Positions 15,013-23,023 are shown, counted from the stretch's first letter. The stretch is 32,525 bases of DNA from Streptomyces sp. 150FB (GCF_000818195.1 NZ_JTHL01000001.1:4465531-4498055); one strand, 5' to 3'. Made by a program: numbers and translations. Notes: a model not told the origin generated them from the letters alone.

Positions 15013-15516
15013 ATGCCCGCGACACTGCCCGTGCCGATCGAGTTCCGCCTGCCGGAGGGCTGGCTCCCGGCCGCGCTTCCGGAAGACGCCGACGCCCCGG
15101 GTGTGGCCTTCGCGGCCGTCCATCCGCGGCCGGACGACGGATTCGCCGCCAACATCACCATCGACGGCGAGTACCGGCCGGACGCGGCGACGCTGCCCGA
15201 GCTGGCCGACGAGTCGGTGGAACGCCTGCGCGAGGCCGCCGAGTCGGCGGTGGTCACCGACCGCCGCGAGGTCGGTGCAGCCGACGCGCCCGCCCTGACC
15301 CAGCGGCTGGTCTTCGCCGCCGCCGTCGCCGGCGCGCGCCGTGACCTCGTCCAGTCGCAGGTGTACCTGTCCATGCGGGATGTCGCGGATCCGCACAAGC
15401 GGGCGGTGATCCGGCTGGCCCTGACCGCCACCGCCGCCCAGCACGACGAAGTCCTCGGGGAATTCCAGGACTTCGTCCGCACCGTGCGCCCGGAGACCGG
15501 GACGGGGGCGCACTGA
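15013..15516 (+). CDS. Small cytoplasmic protein, possible chaperone or immunity partner of the WXG100 effector
   Basis: 167 residues. ATG 15013 is chosen because GGAAGGAG precedes it at good spacing. An in-frame ATG at 14983 overlaps the preceding stop and would add ten residues. The sequence begins PIEFRLPEGWLPAALPED and has strands such as ANITIDGEYR and DLVQSQVYLSM, ending with a helix (HDEVLGEFQDFVRTV). The pattern resembles the LpqN/DcrB-like fold (a short beta-sandwich with terminal helix) found beside type VII and other secreted effectors as chaperones, but this is only a shape resemblance. There is no signal peptide. It is coupled to both neighbours. Confidence 0.6.
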   Translation: MPATLPVPIEFRLPEGWLPAALPEDADAPGVAFAAVHPRPDDGFAANITIDGEYRPDAATLPELADESVERLREAAESAVVTDRREVGAADAPALTQRLVFAAAVAGARRDLVQSQVYLSMRDVADPHKRAVIRLALTATAAQHDEVLGEFQDFVRTVRPETGTGAH

Positions 15517-15980
15517 TGGGGCTCTTCGACAAAATGGCCGGTACCAAGCATCCCGAGAGCGGTGTCGCGCCGCGCTCCGCCGCTGAGGTACGGGCCGCGC
15601 TGCTCGCGCTCAACGGGCCGAACGTACGGTACGAGGTGCGCGCCGGCACCCCGAAGGAAGGCGCCGACCTGGTGGCGGAGTGCCGGCTCCCCGAGGTACG
15701 CGTGACCCTCAAGATCCGGATGCGGCTGATCCCGGACACTCATGAGGTGCGGGCCCTCGACGAGCGGTGGGACAAGTCGACTGTCGACTACTCCAACGGG
15801 AAGTACTCGCGCGGGCAGGCGACCACCGTCTACCGGCAGTGGACGTACGAGAAGGGTGCCGACGGCCGTCGGCAGAAGGTCGAGACGTTCCGCTTCGACA
15901 CGCGGGAGATGAGGGATCCCCTCCTGCAAGCGGTCCTCGACGCCGGATGGACCTGGCGCGGAGTGCTGTTCAAGCTCTGA
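15516..15980 (+). CDS. Hypothetical protein, last gene of the WXG100 operon
   Basis: 154 residues. The ATG overlaps the previous stop (TGATG at 15514-15518), so the two are translationally coupled. The sequence starts MGLFDKMAG, has alternating strands (NVRYEVRAG, LVAECRLPEVRVTLKIRMR) and a region rich in Tyr, Lys and Arg (KSTVDYSNGKYSRGQATTVY). It ends LQAVLDAGWTWRGVLFKL. I do not recognise a family. Position suggests an immunity or accessory protein. Its stop codon is directly followed by the first degenerate CRISPR repeat, with no intergenic bases. Confidence 0.6.
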   Translation: MGLFDKMAGTKHPESGVAPRSAAEVRAALLALNGPNVRYEVRAGTPKEGADLVAECRLPEVRVTLKIRMRLIPDTHEVRALDERWDKSTVDYSNGKYSRGQATTVYRQWTYEKGADGRRQKVETFRFDTREMRDPLLQAVLDAGWTWRGVLFKL

Positions 15981-16151
15981 CAGAAATCCCCGCGTGCACG
16001 GGGAGCAGACTGGCGGTCGGAGCGATTCATGAGGAGCGCGCGGGCCATCCCCGTGGTGGCGGGGATCAGCGGGACCGGCCCCGCGTCCACGAGGACGGGT
16101 CCCGCGCAGAGACACTGCCCCGGCCGCCGTCCCCGTATGCGCGGGAAGCAG
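15981..16151 (-). CRISPR. Remnant of a type I-E CRISPR array, three degenerate repeats
   Basis: Three 28-base units at 15981-16008, 16042-16069 and 16124-16151 share the core TCCCCG, a GC-rich palindromic middle (GTGCAC, GGTGGC or ATGCGC) and the edge CAG. Read on the minus strand they follow the I-E pattern CTGCTCCCCG, palindrome, CGGGGAT. The first two start 61 bases apart, exactly the I-E repeat plus spacer period; the third starts 82 bases further on. The repeats differ from each other at many positions, so the array is decayed. It sits directly downstream of cas6e. Confidence 0.7.
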
Positions 16152-16187
16152 ATGCCGCTGAGCGCCTGTCCTCCGTCGTGCAGCCCT

Positions 16188-16952
16188 TCACCCGACCGCG
16201 GTGGGCAGCGGGGCGAGCGTCATCAGGCCGCAGCCGTACGCCTTCGCCTTGCCGAGTCCGTGGACGAGCGTACGGCGCAGCGCCTCGGGATCGGTGACTT
16301 CGAGGCGGCCGTCGAAGGTGACGGTCACCAGGCTCACCCTGCCCGTTCCCGGATGGCCGTCCCGGGATTTCCTGAACGAAGGGGCACGCTGGTCGCCGAC
16401 CGTCAGTTCGTGCCGGTCGCCGTGGTGCGGATGGCGCTTGTACGTCGTACCGCTCGGCAGAAGCCGTTTGTCGCCGGGCTTCTCCACGATGCGGAAGCCT
16501 GAGCGTTCCTGGCGTTCGAGCAGCCATCCCTTCTGGTGGACGGCGGTGAGATGGGCGGTGCGCTTCGTCGGTTCGCCGTCCTTGCGGCGGACGTGATGCA
16601 CCGGGTTGGCGGTGAGCCGGAACGCCCAGGTGCCGCCCTCGGCGAGGCTCGCGAGGAAGGGTGCGTACGGGCGGCTCTGCCAGCCGGGGGTGCTGGGGTC
16701 GAGCGCCGCCGCCGGCCAGCCGGCCTGCTCCACGAGGTGCGTGAGATCGGGCCGGTCGGGGCTCACGACGTACAGGAAGACCTCGGCCCTCGCGTTGTGG
16801 TCGAGGCGCCACAGCACCCGGGGGCGTTCGGTGCCCGTGGGCAGCAGGCCGGGGAAGGACGACATGACGGCCGCGTGGACCGACTGGGGTGAGGAGAGCA
16901 GCCGCCGGGCCCCCGGGCGCGCAGTGTTCACGCGGAAACGAGTCAGGAACAT
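16188..16952 (-). CDS. cas6e: Type I-E CRISPR crRNA-processing endoribonuclease Cas6e
   Basis: 254 residues, normal family length. It cuts pre-crRNA within each repeat and stays bound to the 3' hairpin as part of Cascade. His 26 (SVHAAVM) corresponds to the catalytic histidine described for Cse3. The second ferredoxin-like domain ends with the glycine-rich loop GLGKAKAYGCGLMTLAP. The N-terminus MFLTRFRVN is typical. Its ATG overlaps the cas5e stop by one base (TGATG). No frame damage is seen. It is the last gene of the cascade operon; cas1 and cas2, which normally follow, are absent. Confidence 0.93.
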   Translation of the reverse strand: MFLTRFRVNTARPGARRLLSSPQSVHAAVMSSFPGLLPTGTERPRVLWRLDHNARAEVFLYVVSPDRPDLTHLVEQAGWPAAALDPSTPGWQSRPYAPFLASLAEGGTWAFRLTANPVHHVRRKDGEPTKRTAHLTAVHQKGWLLERQERSGFRIVEKPGDKRLLPSGTTYKRHPHHGDRHELTVGDQRAPSFRKSRDGHPGTGRVSLVTVTFDGRLEVTDPEALRRTLVHGLGKAKAYGCGLMTLAPLPTAVG

Positions 16953-17701
16953 CAGACGTCTTCTCCTTCCAGATGACCGAACGGGTCGTGCTCCGGGGCG
17001 GCCCGGGCGGTCGCGGACACGCCTCTCGCCGCCCAGGGGTTGGGGACGTCCACCGAGGTGCTGATCACCGTGCGCAGGGTGTGTCTCCGGTGCTCGGCGG
17101 CGAAGCTGAGCGGCTGGTCGCGCAGCACGTCTCCCGCCGTGCCGCTCGCGCCACGCTCCGCCTCACACATGATCACCAGGGGCACCCTCGCCTCGCCACG
17201 GCGGAGTCTCTGGTACCACCGGGACGCCTGCCAGGGCTCGTCGCGCAGCACCGCGTCGAGGTCGCGGTCGCGGTGAACGCCGAGTTCCACCGGGCGGGCC
17301 GGCGGGCAGGACCGCCGGCCGAGGAACGGCGGATGGACCGGGGATCGCAGGGCGGTGTGGAGTGCGCCGATGAGCGCGTCCTCGCCCTCGACGGCCGCGA
17401 CGAACACCGCGTCGGCGAGGTAGAAGCGCTCCGAGAGCGGCATGGACTTGTCCGTGACCGCGTGGTGGGCCGTCTGGAAGTCCCGTACGCGCGTGCCCGG
17501 TTGATCGATACGTACACCGAAGCGCAGCGCGGCGAGCGGCGCCAGTCCGCGATCGTCCCCCCGGGCCAGCCCCTGGGCCGCCGCGAGCATCCCGACCACA
17601 CCGCTCTTGGTGGGAGCCGCCTCGGTGGTGCGGCGGACGAAACGGGCCGAGGACCCCCAGGACTGGAGGGGCCCGGCCAGGCACAGGGTGAGCACGCTCA
17701 T
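16952..17701 (-). CDS. cas5e: Type I-E Cascade subunit Cas5e
   Basis: 249 residues. A RAMP-fold protein that caps the 5' handle of the crRNA in Cascade. The N-terminus LTLCLAGPLQSWGSSARFVR and the following TTEAAPTKSGVVGMLAAAQG are hallmark Cas5 segments. TRVRDFQTAHH comes next, and a short helical C-terminus ends FGHLEGEDV. It starts with ATG 17701, overlapping the cas7e stop by four bases (ATGA), and ends overlapping the cas6e start. Confidence 0.93.
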   Translation of the reverse strand: MSVLTLCLAGPLQSWGSSARFVRRTTEAAPTKSGVVGMLAAAQGLARGDDRGLAPLAALRFGVRIDQPGTRVRDFQTAHHAVTDKSMPLSERFYLADAVFVAAVEGEDALIGALHTALRSPVHPPFLGRRSCPPARPVELGVHRDRDLDAVLRDEPWQASRWYQRLRRGEARVPLVIMCEAERGASGTAGDVLRDQPLSFAAEHRRHTLRTVISTSVDVPNPWAARGVSATARAAPEHDPFGHLEGEDV

Positions 17702-18897
17702 ACGTGCTTCTCCAGGTGCTCGGCGACCGCCTGTCCGACCGAGGCGACGAGCGCGGTGAGGCTGGGCATGTCCTCGCCGACCGCGGCGAGCTTCTGGGTG
17801 TTCGGACCGACCCGCAGCACCCAGGAGACCGTCGACTCCGCGTCCCCGTAGGCGCGTTCGATGTCCGGGATGTACTCGGCGAGCCGGGTAGCGGCCCCTC
17901 GCAGATGTCCGCCGCCCTGGTCGCCGGACACGGGTTCCTCGAAGGCCCCGGCGAAGCTGATGGGACGCGTGGTGCGGAGCTTGACGACGACCGCGTCCGG
18001 CAGTGTGTGATGGCCGAAGGTGTTGATCTTTCCGGTCGGCAGCGAGGCGAGGAAACCGTGGAGGAACGCCTCCACGGCCCGGCGCACCGGGGTGGTGAGC
18101 GGTTCGTCCTCGCGCAGGCCCTCACCCAGGTTGGCGGCGAGCTGACGTACTCCCAGCGCCGCATAGCGGTAGAGGGTCGCGGAGTTGAAGTCGACCGTAC
18201 CGATCATGCCGGCGCCGGGCTCCGCGTCGCTGTTCCGGTCGTCGACGGCGGTGTAGTAGTCCGACTCGTTCTCGACGCGGTGCACGCTGATGGCGTGGGC
18301 GACCTGGACGGCGGCGTCCACGTTGAGGTCGGCGGAGTCGGCGACCATACGGCCGAACAGCGCGATGTCGACGGAGTGACGGGTGTCGGCGATCTCCTTG
18401 GCACGGATCTTGTTCTCCCGCTCCCTGAGGAAGGACTTGATGTCGTCCGCCCCCTCGACGGCCAGCGCGGCAAGGCCGTCCAACTGCCGGGCGCTGAGGA
18501 ACATCAGATACTTCGACTCGGGGGCCGGTTCGTCCCCGCCGTCCTTCGCCGCGTCGGCCTTCCGCTTCGGGACCTCGACCTTGGCACCGGTGGCCGCGAG
18601 GATCACCTCGGCCGCGAGAAGGAGCGGGGCGGGGCCCTGGAGCGCCGGATCGAGGCCGGTGATGCGGTCGGCGAGGAGCTCGACGACCTTCTTCGTACGG
18701 ACGCCCAGGTCACTCGGGTCGAGAAGGTGCTCGTCCCCGAAGTACTCGCGGGTGGCCCGCTTCCAGGCCTGGCTGGAGACGCGCGCTCGCGGCACTCCGC
18801 CGTACACCGCCGATTTCGGGGCACCGGTGTCGTCACGGTTCAGGTTGCTGGGCGGGACCGTCTGGAGGGCGTGTACGTCGAGGAAGAGGCGGTTCAC
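17698..18897 (-). CDS. cas7e: Type I-E Cascade backbone subunit Cas7e (Cse4/CasC)
   Basis: 399 residues. It polymerises along the crRNA spacer to form the Cascade backbone. The start FLDVHALQTVPPSNLNRDDT and PRARVSSQAWKRATREYF are diagnostic, as are DIALFGRMVAD and AHAISVHRVENESDYYTAVD. The family segment GTVDFNSATLYRYAALGV is intact. It begins at GTG 18897, overlapping the cse2 stop by four bases (GTGA). No disruption is visible. Confidence 0.94.
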   Translation of the reverse strand: MNRLFLDVHALQTVPPSNLNRDDTGAPKSAVYGGVPRARVSSQAWKRATREYFGDEHLLDPSDLGVRTKKVVELLADRITGLDPALQGPAPLLLAAEVILAATGAKVEVPKRKADAAKDGGDEPAPESKYLMFLSARQLDGLAALAVEGADDIKSFLRERENKIRAKEIADTRHSVDIALFGRMVADSADLNVDAAVQVAHAISVHRVENESDYYTAVDDRNSDAEPGAGMIGTVDFNSATLYRYAALGVRQLAANLGEGLREDEPLTTPVRRAVEAFLHGFLASLPTGKINTFGHHTLPDAVVVKLRTTRPISFAGAFEEPVSGDQGGGHLRGAATRLAEYIPDIERAYGDAESTVSWVLRVGPNTQKLAAVGEDMPSLTALVASVGQAVAEHLEKHV

Positions 18898-19616
18898 GAG
18901 GCGTCCTTGTCGATGGTGTCCGTGGCGTCTGCGGTGGCGGAGGCGTCCGTGGCAGCCGGGCTGGCGGGGGAGGCGTCGGTCGGCGAGTCGTCCGTCCCGC
19001 TGTCCTCGGGGGTCCGGTAGGCGTGGAACGACCTGCCCCAGGCGCGGCGCACGAGGTCCCGGCCGCCCGGTTCCTGCCAGCGGTAGAGCTGTTCGGCGAG
19101 CAGGACGTAGTCCAGCTCGATGTCCTCACGGCGCAGCAGCAGAACGACGTCCCGCAGCCGCAGGGCCATGGCGGCCAGATCCGGTGCGTTCCCGACGCGG
19201 ACGAAGCGTTTGCGGACCGGTTCGTCGATCTCGTTCCTCGGCATCAGCCTCCTTACGGCGGCGCCGAAGCCCATCGGCGCCGTGTTCCGGTCCGACCGGT
19301 GCATGGCTTTCCTCCGGGACTGCTGGTGCAGGGCCCAGAGAGTCAGGGCCACATGCACGGCGTCCTCGGCATGGATCAGCTCGTCCTCGCTCAACGGCCT
19401 CCGGGCTGGGGGCTGTTCGTAGAGAGCGGCGGTGTCGGCCAGCCCCCACAGGTCCGGCACCTGGGCGAACTCCTTGCCCGCGCCCCTGCGCAGTCGGGCC
19501 AGGGCTGCCACCGCGTACGGCCGGTCGTCCAGATAGTCCTCCTGAAGCGGACCGATGATCACCCCGGTGATCGATCCGACCCGTTGGGGGGTCGCGAGCG
19601 CGGGGTCGGTGGTCAT
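18894..19616 (-). CDS. cse2: Type I-E Cascade small subunit Cse2 (CasB)
   Basis: 240 residues. The small helical subunit helps hold the displaced DNA strand. The segments ALARLRRGAGKEFAQVPDLW and AMHRSDRNTAPMGFGAAVRR are typical, as is RLRDVVLLLRREDIELDYVL. The final 38 residues are a Ser/Thr/Ala/Asp low-complexity tail that the family does not need. The start is ATG 19616, which overlaps the cse1 stop by four bases. An upstream open extension to 19760 lies inside cse1 and is not used. Confidence 0.92.
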   Translation of the reverse strand: MTTDPALATPQRVGSITGVIIGPLQEDYLDDRPYAVAALARLRRGAGKEFAQVPDLWGLADTAALYEQPPARRPLSEDELIHAEDAVHVALTLWALHQQSRRKAMHRSDRNTAPMGFGAAVRRLMPRNEIDEPVRKRFVRVGNAPDLAAMALRLRDVVLLLRREDIELDYVLLAEQLYRWQEPGGRDLVRRAWGRSFHAYRTPEDSGTDDSPTDASPASPAATDASATADATDTIDKDAS

Positions 19617-21406
19617 ACGGGCACCCTCGGGGAGGATTCCGGAGCGCGGTCGGGCACCGGCGCCGGTACCGGGCCCGGCGGCCGATCGGAGTATGGATCG
19701 CTCAGGGCCTTGCCCAGCCGGCCCCGGAACCACTGGTCGGCCAACGCGGAGTTGAGCCACAGCCCGCCCTGCTTCCCGCCCTGATTACCACCGTGCTTCC
19801 CGCCCTGCCCCGCGCCCTGCTTCCCGCCCTGCCCCGGGCCGTACTTCGCCTCCACGATCCGCCCCTGCCACGCCGCGTCCCCCGCGTCGGCCATCAACTG
19901 GTCGCCGAGCCCGGCCACCACGCGGTACGCCTCCCGCTGCCACGTCCTGCGATGCTCGTACGGGTCCCCGACCTCGGCGACTCTCCCGAGCCAAGCGCGG
20001 TACGGGCCGTCCAGCGCCCCGAAACCGAGATCGCGGGCCGTGGCGCGGGGGCCCTCCTGATCACCTCCGGACGCCCTGGCCAGGTCCGTCGCGAGATCCC
20101 CGAGCGCCCTGACCGCGTCATCCGCGTCCGACACGGCGCCGATCGCCTGCCGCGCGTACGCGCGATCCCGTTCGTGCAGCAGGACGACCGCCATGGTGAG
20201 ACGGTCGTCCACGATCTCGTCGATCACGGACTGCTGAGTGCCGTAGACCGGACCGACGACCCGGGCCCGGATGAGGAACCCGGGCCGCAGTGCCCCCTCC
20301 GTCACCAGCCGGCCGATCCATTCGAAGACGCCCGGCCGCAGCATCAGCGGCGCCTCGGAACCCCCCGCGGCCTCCGCCCTGTTGGCGATCAGTGCGGCCA
20401 GTCCACGCCAGGCGGAGCGCGACGGATCATGCTCACGTGGCAGGTAGACCAGAGCCTCGCCGCGCTTCTTCTCCTGGGCCCTGCTGCGCCGCCAGGCTGT
20501 CATCGGCTCGGAGCCCCGCATGGTGTGCGCGGGGAGCGGGTCGCCGTACCCGAGGACCACGCCGTGCGCCCCCTCCGCGTCGAAGTGCAGTCGCAGCCGC
20601 CGCGTCTGCCAGGTGTACAAGTCCCTTACGCCTGTGGGTCTTCGCCCACCGGCCGCGCCGGGTCCCGGCCCCGACTGCGGGCGGCGCCAGGCAGGGCGGT
20701 CGTCGCCGCGAAGCGGCCCGATGGCGTCGGTGGCGTCGGAGGCGATCAGGTTGAGCAGCAGGGTCTCGCGCAGGGTGTCCCCCTCGGCGAAGACTCCGCC
20801 GAGCGTCCCCGCCCAGCCGACGCCCAGCGGGTACACCTTGCCGCCCCTGGCCCGGTCGTCGCCGGCGACCCCGGTCTTGATACCCGAGGTGTCGTACGCG
20901 TGCGCGTGCACGACCCAGCGGGCCGCCTCGGCGAAGTCGAGCCGCCGGACCGTCGGTTGGCGTGAGCTGAAGAACGGCTCGCCGTTCGGGACGTCGGCCA
21001 CGATCCTGTTGAGGGAGAAGACCTCGTCCCGCGCTGTGCGTAACCCCGCGACCTGGAAGAACGGCGCCACGGGGTGGAGCAGGTCGAACCGCTCGCGGTG
21101 GTCGTCGAGATAGCCCGCCACGGGCTCAAAACAGCCCTGGTCCGCCCAGAGTTCGGACCAGTTCTCGTGGTCCCCCGGTCCGTCGAGGGCGTCATGAGCC
21201 ACTGCGAGCAGCAGCCGAAGGAGGGCGAACTCCTGCGTGGGGAGGTCGCCCACCAGCCGGCGCAGGGCCCCCGCCTCGGCGAACACCTCGCGCAGGGACA
21301 GCTCGTCCTGCGTCCCGTCGTCCCGTTGCACCGGTAACCAGGGCCGGCTGGTGAGGTCGAACGACAACTCGCCCTCAGCAGTGAGCTTTTCGGTTGAATC
21401 TTGCAC
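19613..21406 (-). CDS. cse1: Type I-E Cascade large subunit Cse1 (CasA, Cas8e)
   Basis: 597 residues. It recognises the PAM and, in complete systems, recruits Cas3. Characteristic segments are FDLTSRPWLPVQRDDG, LREVFAEAGALRRLVGDLPT, QEFALLRLLLAVAHDAL and PFFQVAGLRT. The start GTG 21406 has GGGGGGA just upstream; a TTG at 21418 is less likely. Near residues 520-545 there is an in-frame run of GGKQG/GGKHG-like units, an insertion not required by the fold. The C-terminus is Pro-rich. It is first in the operon. No cas3 lies upstream. Confidence 0.92.
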   Translation of the reverse strand: MQDSTEKLTAEGELSFDLTSRPWLPVQRDDGTQDELSLREVFAEAGALRRLVGDLPTQEFALLRLLLAVAHDALDGPGDHENWSELWADQGCFEPVAGYLDDHRERFDLLHPVAPFFQVAGLRTARDEVFSLNRIVADVPNGEPFFSSRQPTVRRLDFAEAARWVVHAHAYDTSGIKTGVAGDDRARGGKVYPLGVGWAGTLGGVFAEGDTLRETLLLNLIASDATDAIGPLRGDDRPAWRRPQSGPGPGAAGGRRPTGVRDLYTWQTRRLRLHFDAEGAHGVVLGYGDPLPAHTMRGSEPMTAWRRSRAQEKKRGEALVYLPREHDPSRSAWRGLAALIANRAEAAGGSEAPLMLRPGVFEWIGRLVTEGALRPGFLIRARVVGPVYGTQQSVIDEIVDDRLTMAVVLLHERDRAYARQAIGAVSDADDAVRALGDLATDLARASGGDQEGPRATARDLGFGALDGPYRAWLGRVAEVGDPYEHRRTWQREAYRVVAGLGDQLMADAGDAAWQGRIVEAKYGPGQGGKQGAGQGGKHGGNQGGKQGGLWLNSALADQWFRGRLGKALSDPYSDRPPGPVPAPVPDRAPESSPRVPV

Positions 21407-21441
21407 GAGTCCCCCCAAGACCGTCAGCGCGGCTGTAGTCG

Positions 21442-21471
21442 AGATAAAAGCCTCTCAGACGGGTCTGACAA
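21442..21471 (-). promoter_or_regulatory. Candidate promoter of the Cascade operon with palindromic operator
   Basis: On the minus strand TTGTCA (21466-21471) and TTATCT (21442-21447) are 18 bases apart and lie 36 bases upstream of the cse1 start. A perfect palindrome TCAGAC-GG-GTCTGA (21455-21468) overlaps the -35 box and spacer, where a repressor could block polymerase. Confidence 0.4.
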
Positions 21472-21665
21472 CGGGGGTCGAGCGCGAGAACACGCAGGTC
21501 GGCGAGGTGGCCCCGCCGGCCCTGGTCGAGGCTTTCCTTCACCCGTCATGGCCTGATGAATACAGGCAGACGCGGTGGCACGAGTCCCGTACGAGGAAAT
21601 GTGGCCGCTTCAGAGCCTTTTCCGGCCCGAGAAGGACTTTCGACGGCGGTCCGCGGGACGTCGGA

Positions 21666-22118
21666 TCAGCACATCTTGTAGTCCACCTTCGCCGAGTTGT
21701 ACGAGCACGTGTCCACCTTCGCGCCCGTCGACTTCTTCAGCGTGGCCGTGTCCTTGTCGTTGTTCCACACGTAGCCCGTCAGGCCCTGATACCGGTTGGC
21801 CGCCGTGTTCGTGCCCTTGCCGGTCCGTACCGTCACCGTCGCGCCCTTGCCGAGGCTGTACGTACCGAACGTGTACGTGTGCCTGGACGCGTCGACGAGC
21901 GTCCACCCCTTCAGACTGACGGCCTTGGCGGTGGTGTTGCGTACCTGCACGTACTCACCGTTGAGGCTCGCGGTGGAACGGCTGTCGGTGCCCGGACTGT
22001 CGTAGTAGATCTTGTACAGGTGGACCGACCCGGTGGCGGCCTGTGCCTGGACCGGCAGCAGAACCAGTCCGGTGGCAACCGTCGCCACGGCGGCCGAAAG
22101 CGTGCGGGCATAGCGCAT
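21666..22118 (-). CDS. Secreted lamin-tail-domain protein
   Basis: 150 residues. ATG 22118 is preceded by GAGG six bases upstream. Residues 1-28 are a signal peptide (MRYARTLSAAVATVATGLVL, cleavage after AQA). The mature part is a small beta-sandwich of the lamin-tail type (VHLYKIYYDSPG, LNGEYVQVRNTTAKAVSLKG, WTLVDASRHTYTFG, GLTGYVWNNDKDTATLKK). Two cysteines near the end (DTCSY and the last residue) could form a disulfide. Such domains occur in extracellular Streptomyces proteins, sometimes alone; a binding or envelope role is likely. It lies upstream of the Cascade operon but is separated by about 260 bases with no sign of shared function. Confidence 0.8.
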   Translation of the reverse strand: MRYARTLSAAVATVATGLVLLPVQAQAATGSVHLYKIYYDSPGTDSRSTASLNGEYVQVRNTTAKAVSLKGWTLVDASRHTYTFGTYSLGKGATVTVRTGKGTNTAANRYQGLTGYVWNNDKDTATLKKSTGAKVDTCSYNSAKVDYKMC

Positions 22119-22254
22119 GAACATCCTCGGGTTCAGGCCGGGCGGCCTCCGTCGGCCACCTGGCAGGCGCTCAGAGTATGACCAACCCGGGCCACCCGTA
22201 CGACAGTTACCGAACGCGGACATACCAGCCTCCCCACTCGGAGGAGCGGGCGGA

Positions 22255-23016
22255 TCAGTCCCCGGCGGCCGGATAGTTCCACCGCAGCCCCGCCAGCGCC
22301 CGCGCCCTGGCCTCCACGATCGCCGTACGCCCGGCGCGCTCGGCCGGATCGGTGTGCGCGGCCTGCCCCGTGACCTGGCCCGGCCACTTGCGGTACAGGA
22401 GCCCCGTCCCGCCGCTGAACCAGCCACGGCTGGTGGCGGCCAGCGCGAGCAGCAGCCCGGTGTCCTCCGACGCCGGCAGCGCCATCCAGCCGCCGAGCGC
22501 GAGCAGCAGATCCCGGCGGGCGAAGAGGGTGGCGGGGTGGACCGGCGACCGGAAGTCGTGGGCCGCCCAGTACTCCAGTACGGCCCCGCGCTCCAACGGC
22601 CCCTCCGCCGGCTCGCCTTCCAAGCCGACCGTCGTCCCGTCGGGCATCAGGTCCAGTGCGCGCGAGGTCGCCCAGCCGAGCGTGGGATCGCTTTCCAGGG
22701 CGGCCAGGTCGCGGGCCAGCGCACCTGCAGTCAACTGGTCGTCCGCGTCGAGGACCTTGACGTACGCGGCGTCAGCGCGGGCGAGCGCCAGCGTACGAGC
22801 CGTGCCCGGGCCGCCGCGACGGCCCTGCTCGAAGGAGACCCGCGGGTCGTCCGGCACGTACGGGGCGACGTCGTCGCTCTCGCCGTCCTCCTGGATCAGC
22901 CAGTGCCACTCCCACCCGCCGGGGAGCCGCTGCTCGCGCAGCGAACCGTACGCGGCGGGGAGGAAGCGCGCGGACGGGCCGTGCACGGCGGTGACGACGG
23001 CGACGCGCCCGCCCAC
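22255..23016 (-). CDS. Family 2-like glycosyltransferase
   Basis: 253 residues. The GT-A N-terminus is VAVVTAVHGPSARFLPAAY, followed by WHWLIQEDGESDDV. The nucleotide-sugar/metal motif is in VKVLDADDQL, and a later segment ASEDTGLLLALAATS resembles the catalytic ED region of GT2 enzymes. There is no membrane span. It probably transfers a sugar in the cytoplasm; donor and acceptor are unknown. The start GTG 23016 lies seven bases after the GntR stop, so both are read together. Confidence 0.8.
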   Translation of the reverse strand: MGGRVAVVTAVHGPSARFLPAAYGSLREQRLPGGWEWHWLIQEDGESDDVAPYVPDDPRVSFEQGRRGGPGTARTLALARADAAYVKVLDADDQLTAGALARDLAALESDPTLGWATSRALDLMPDGTTVGLEGEPAEGPLERGAVLEYWAAHDFRSPVHPATLFARRDLLLALGGWMALPASEDTGLLLALAATSRGWFSGGTGLLYRKWPGQVTGQAAHTDPAERAGRTAIVEARARALAGLRWNYPAAGD

Positions 23017-23023
23017 AGCGCGC

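Noticed and set aside
13538..15025. 495-codon minus-strand frame
   Set aside because: Antisense to the WXG100 effector gene; the plus-strand protein has a recognisable WXG hairpin and coupled neighbours.
21407..21665. Possible cas3 fragment upstream of cse1
   Set aside because: Reading the minus strand gives only short frames with no helicase or HD motif; the stretch looks like a promoter region.
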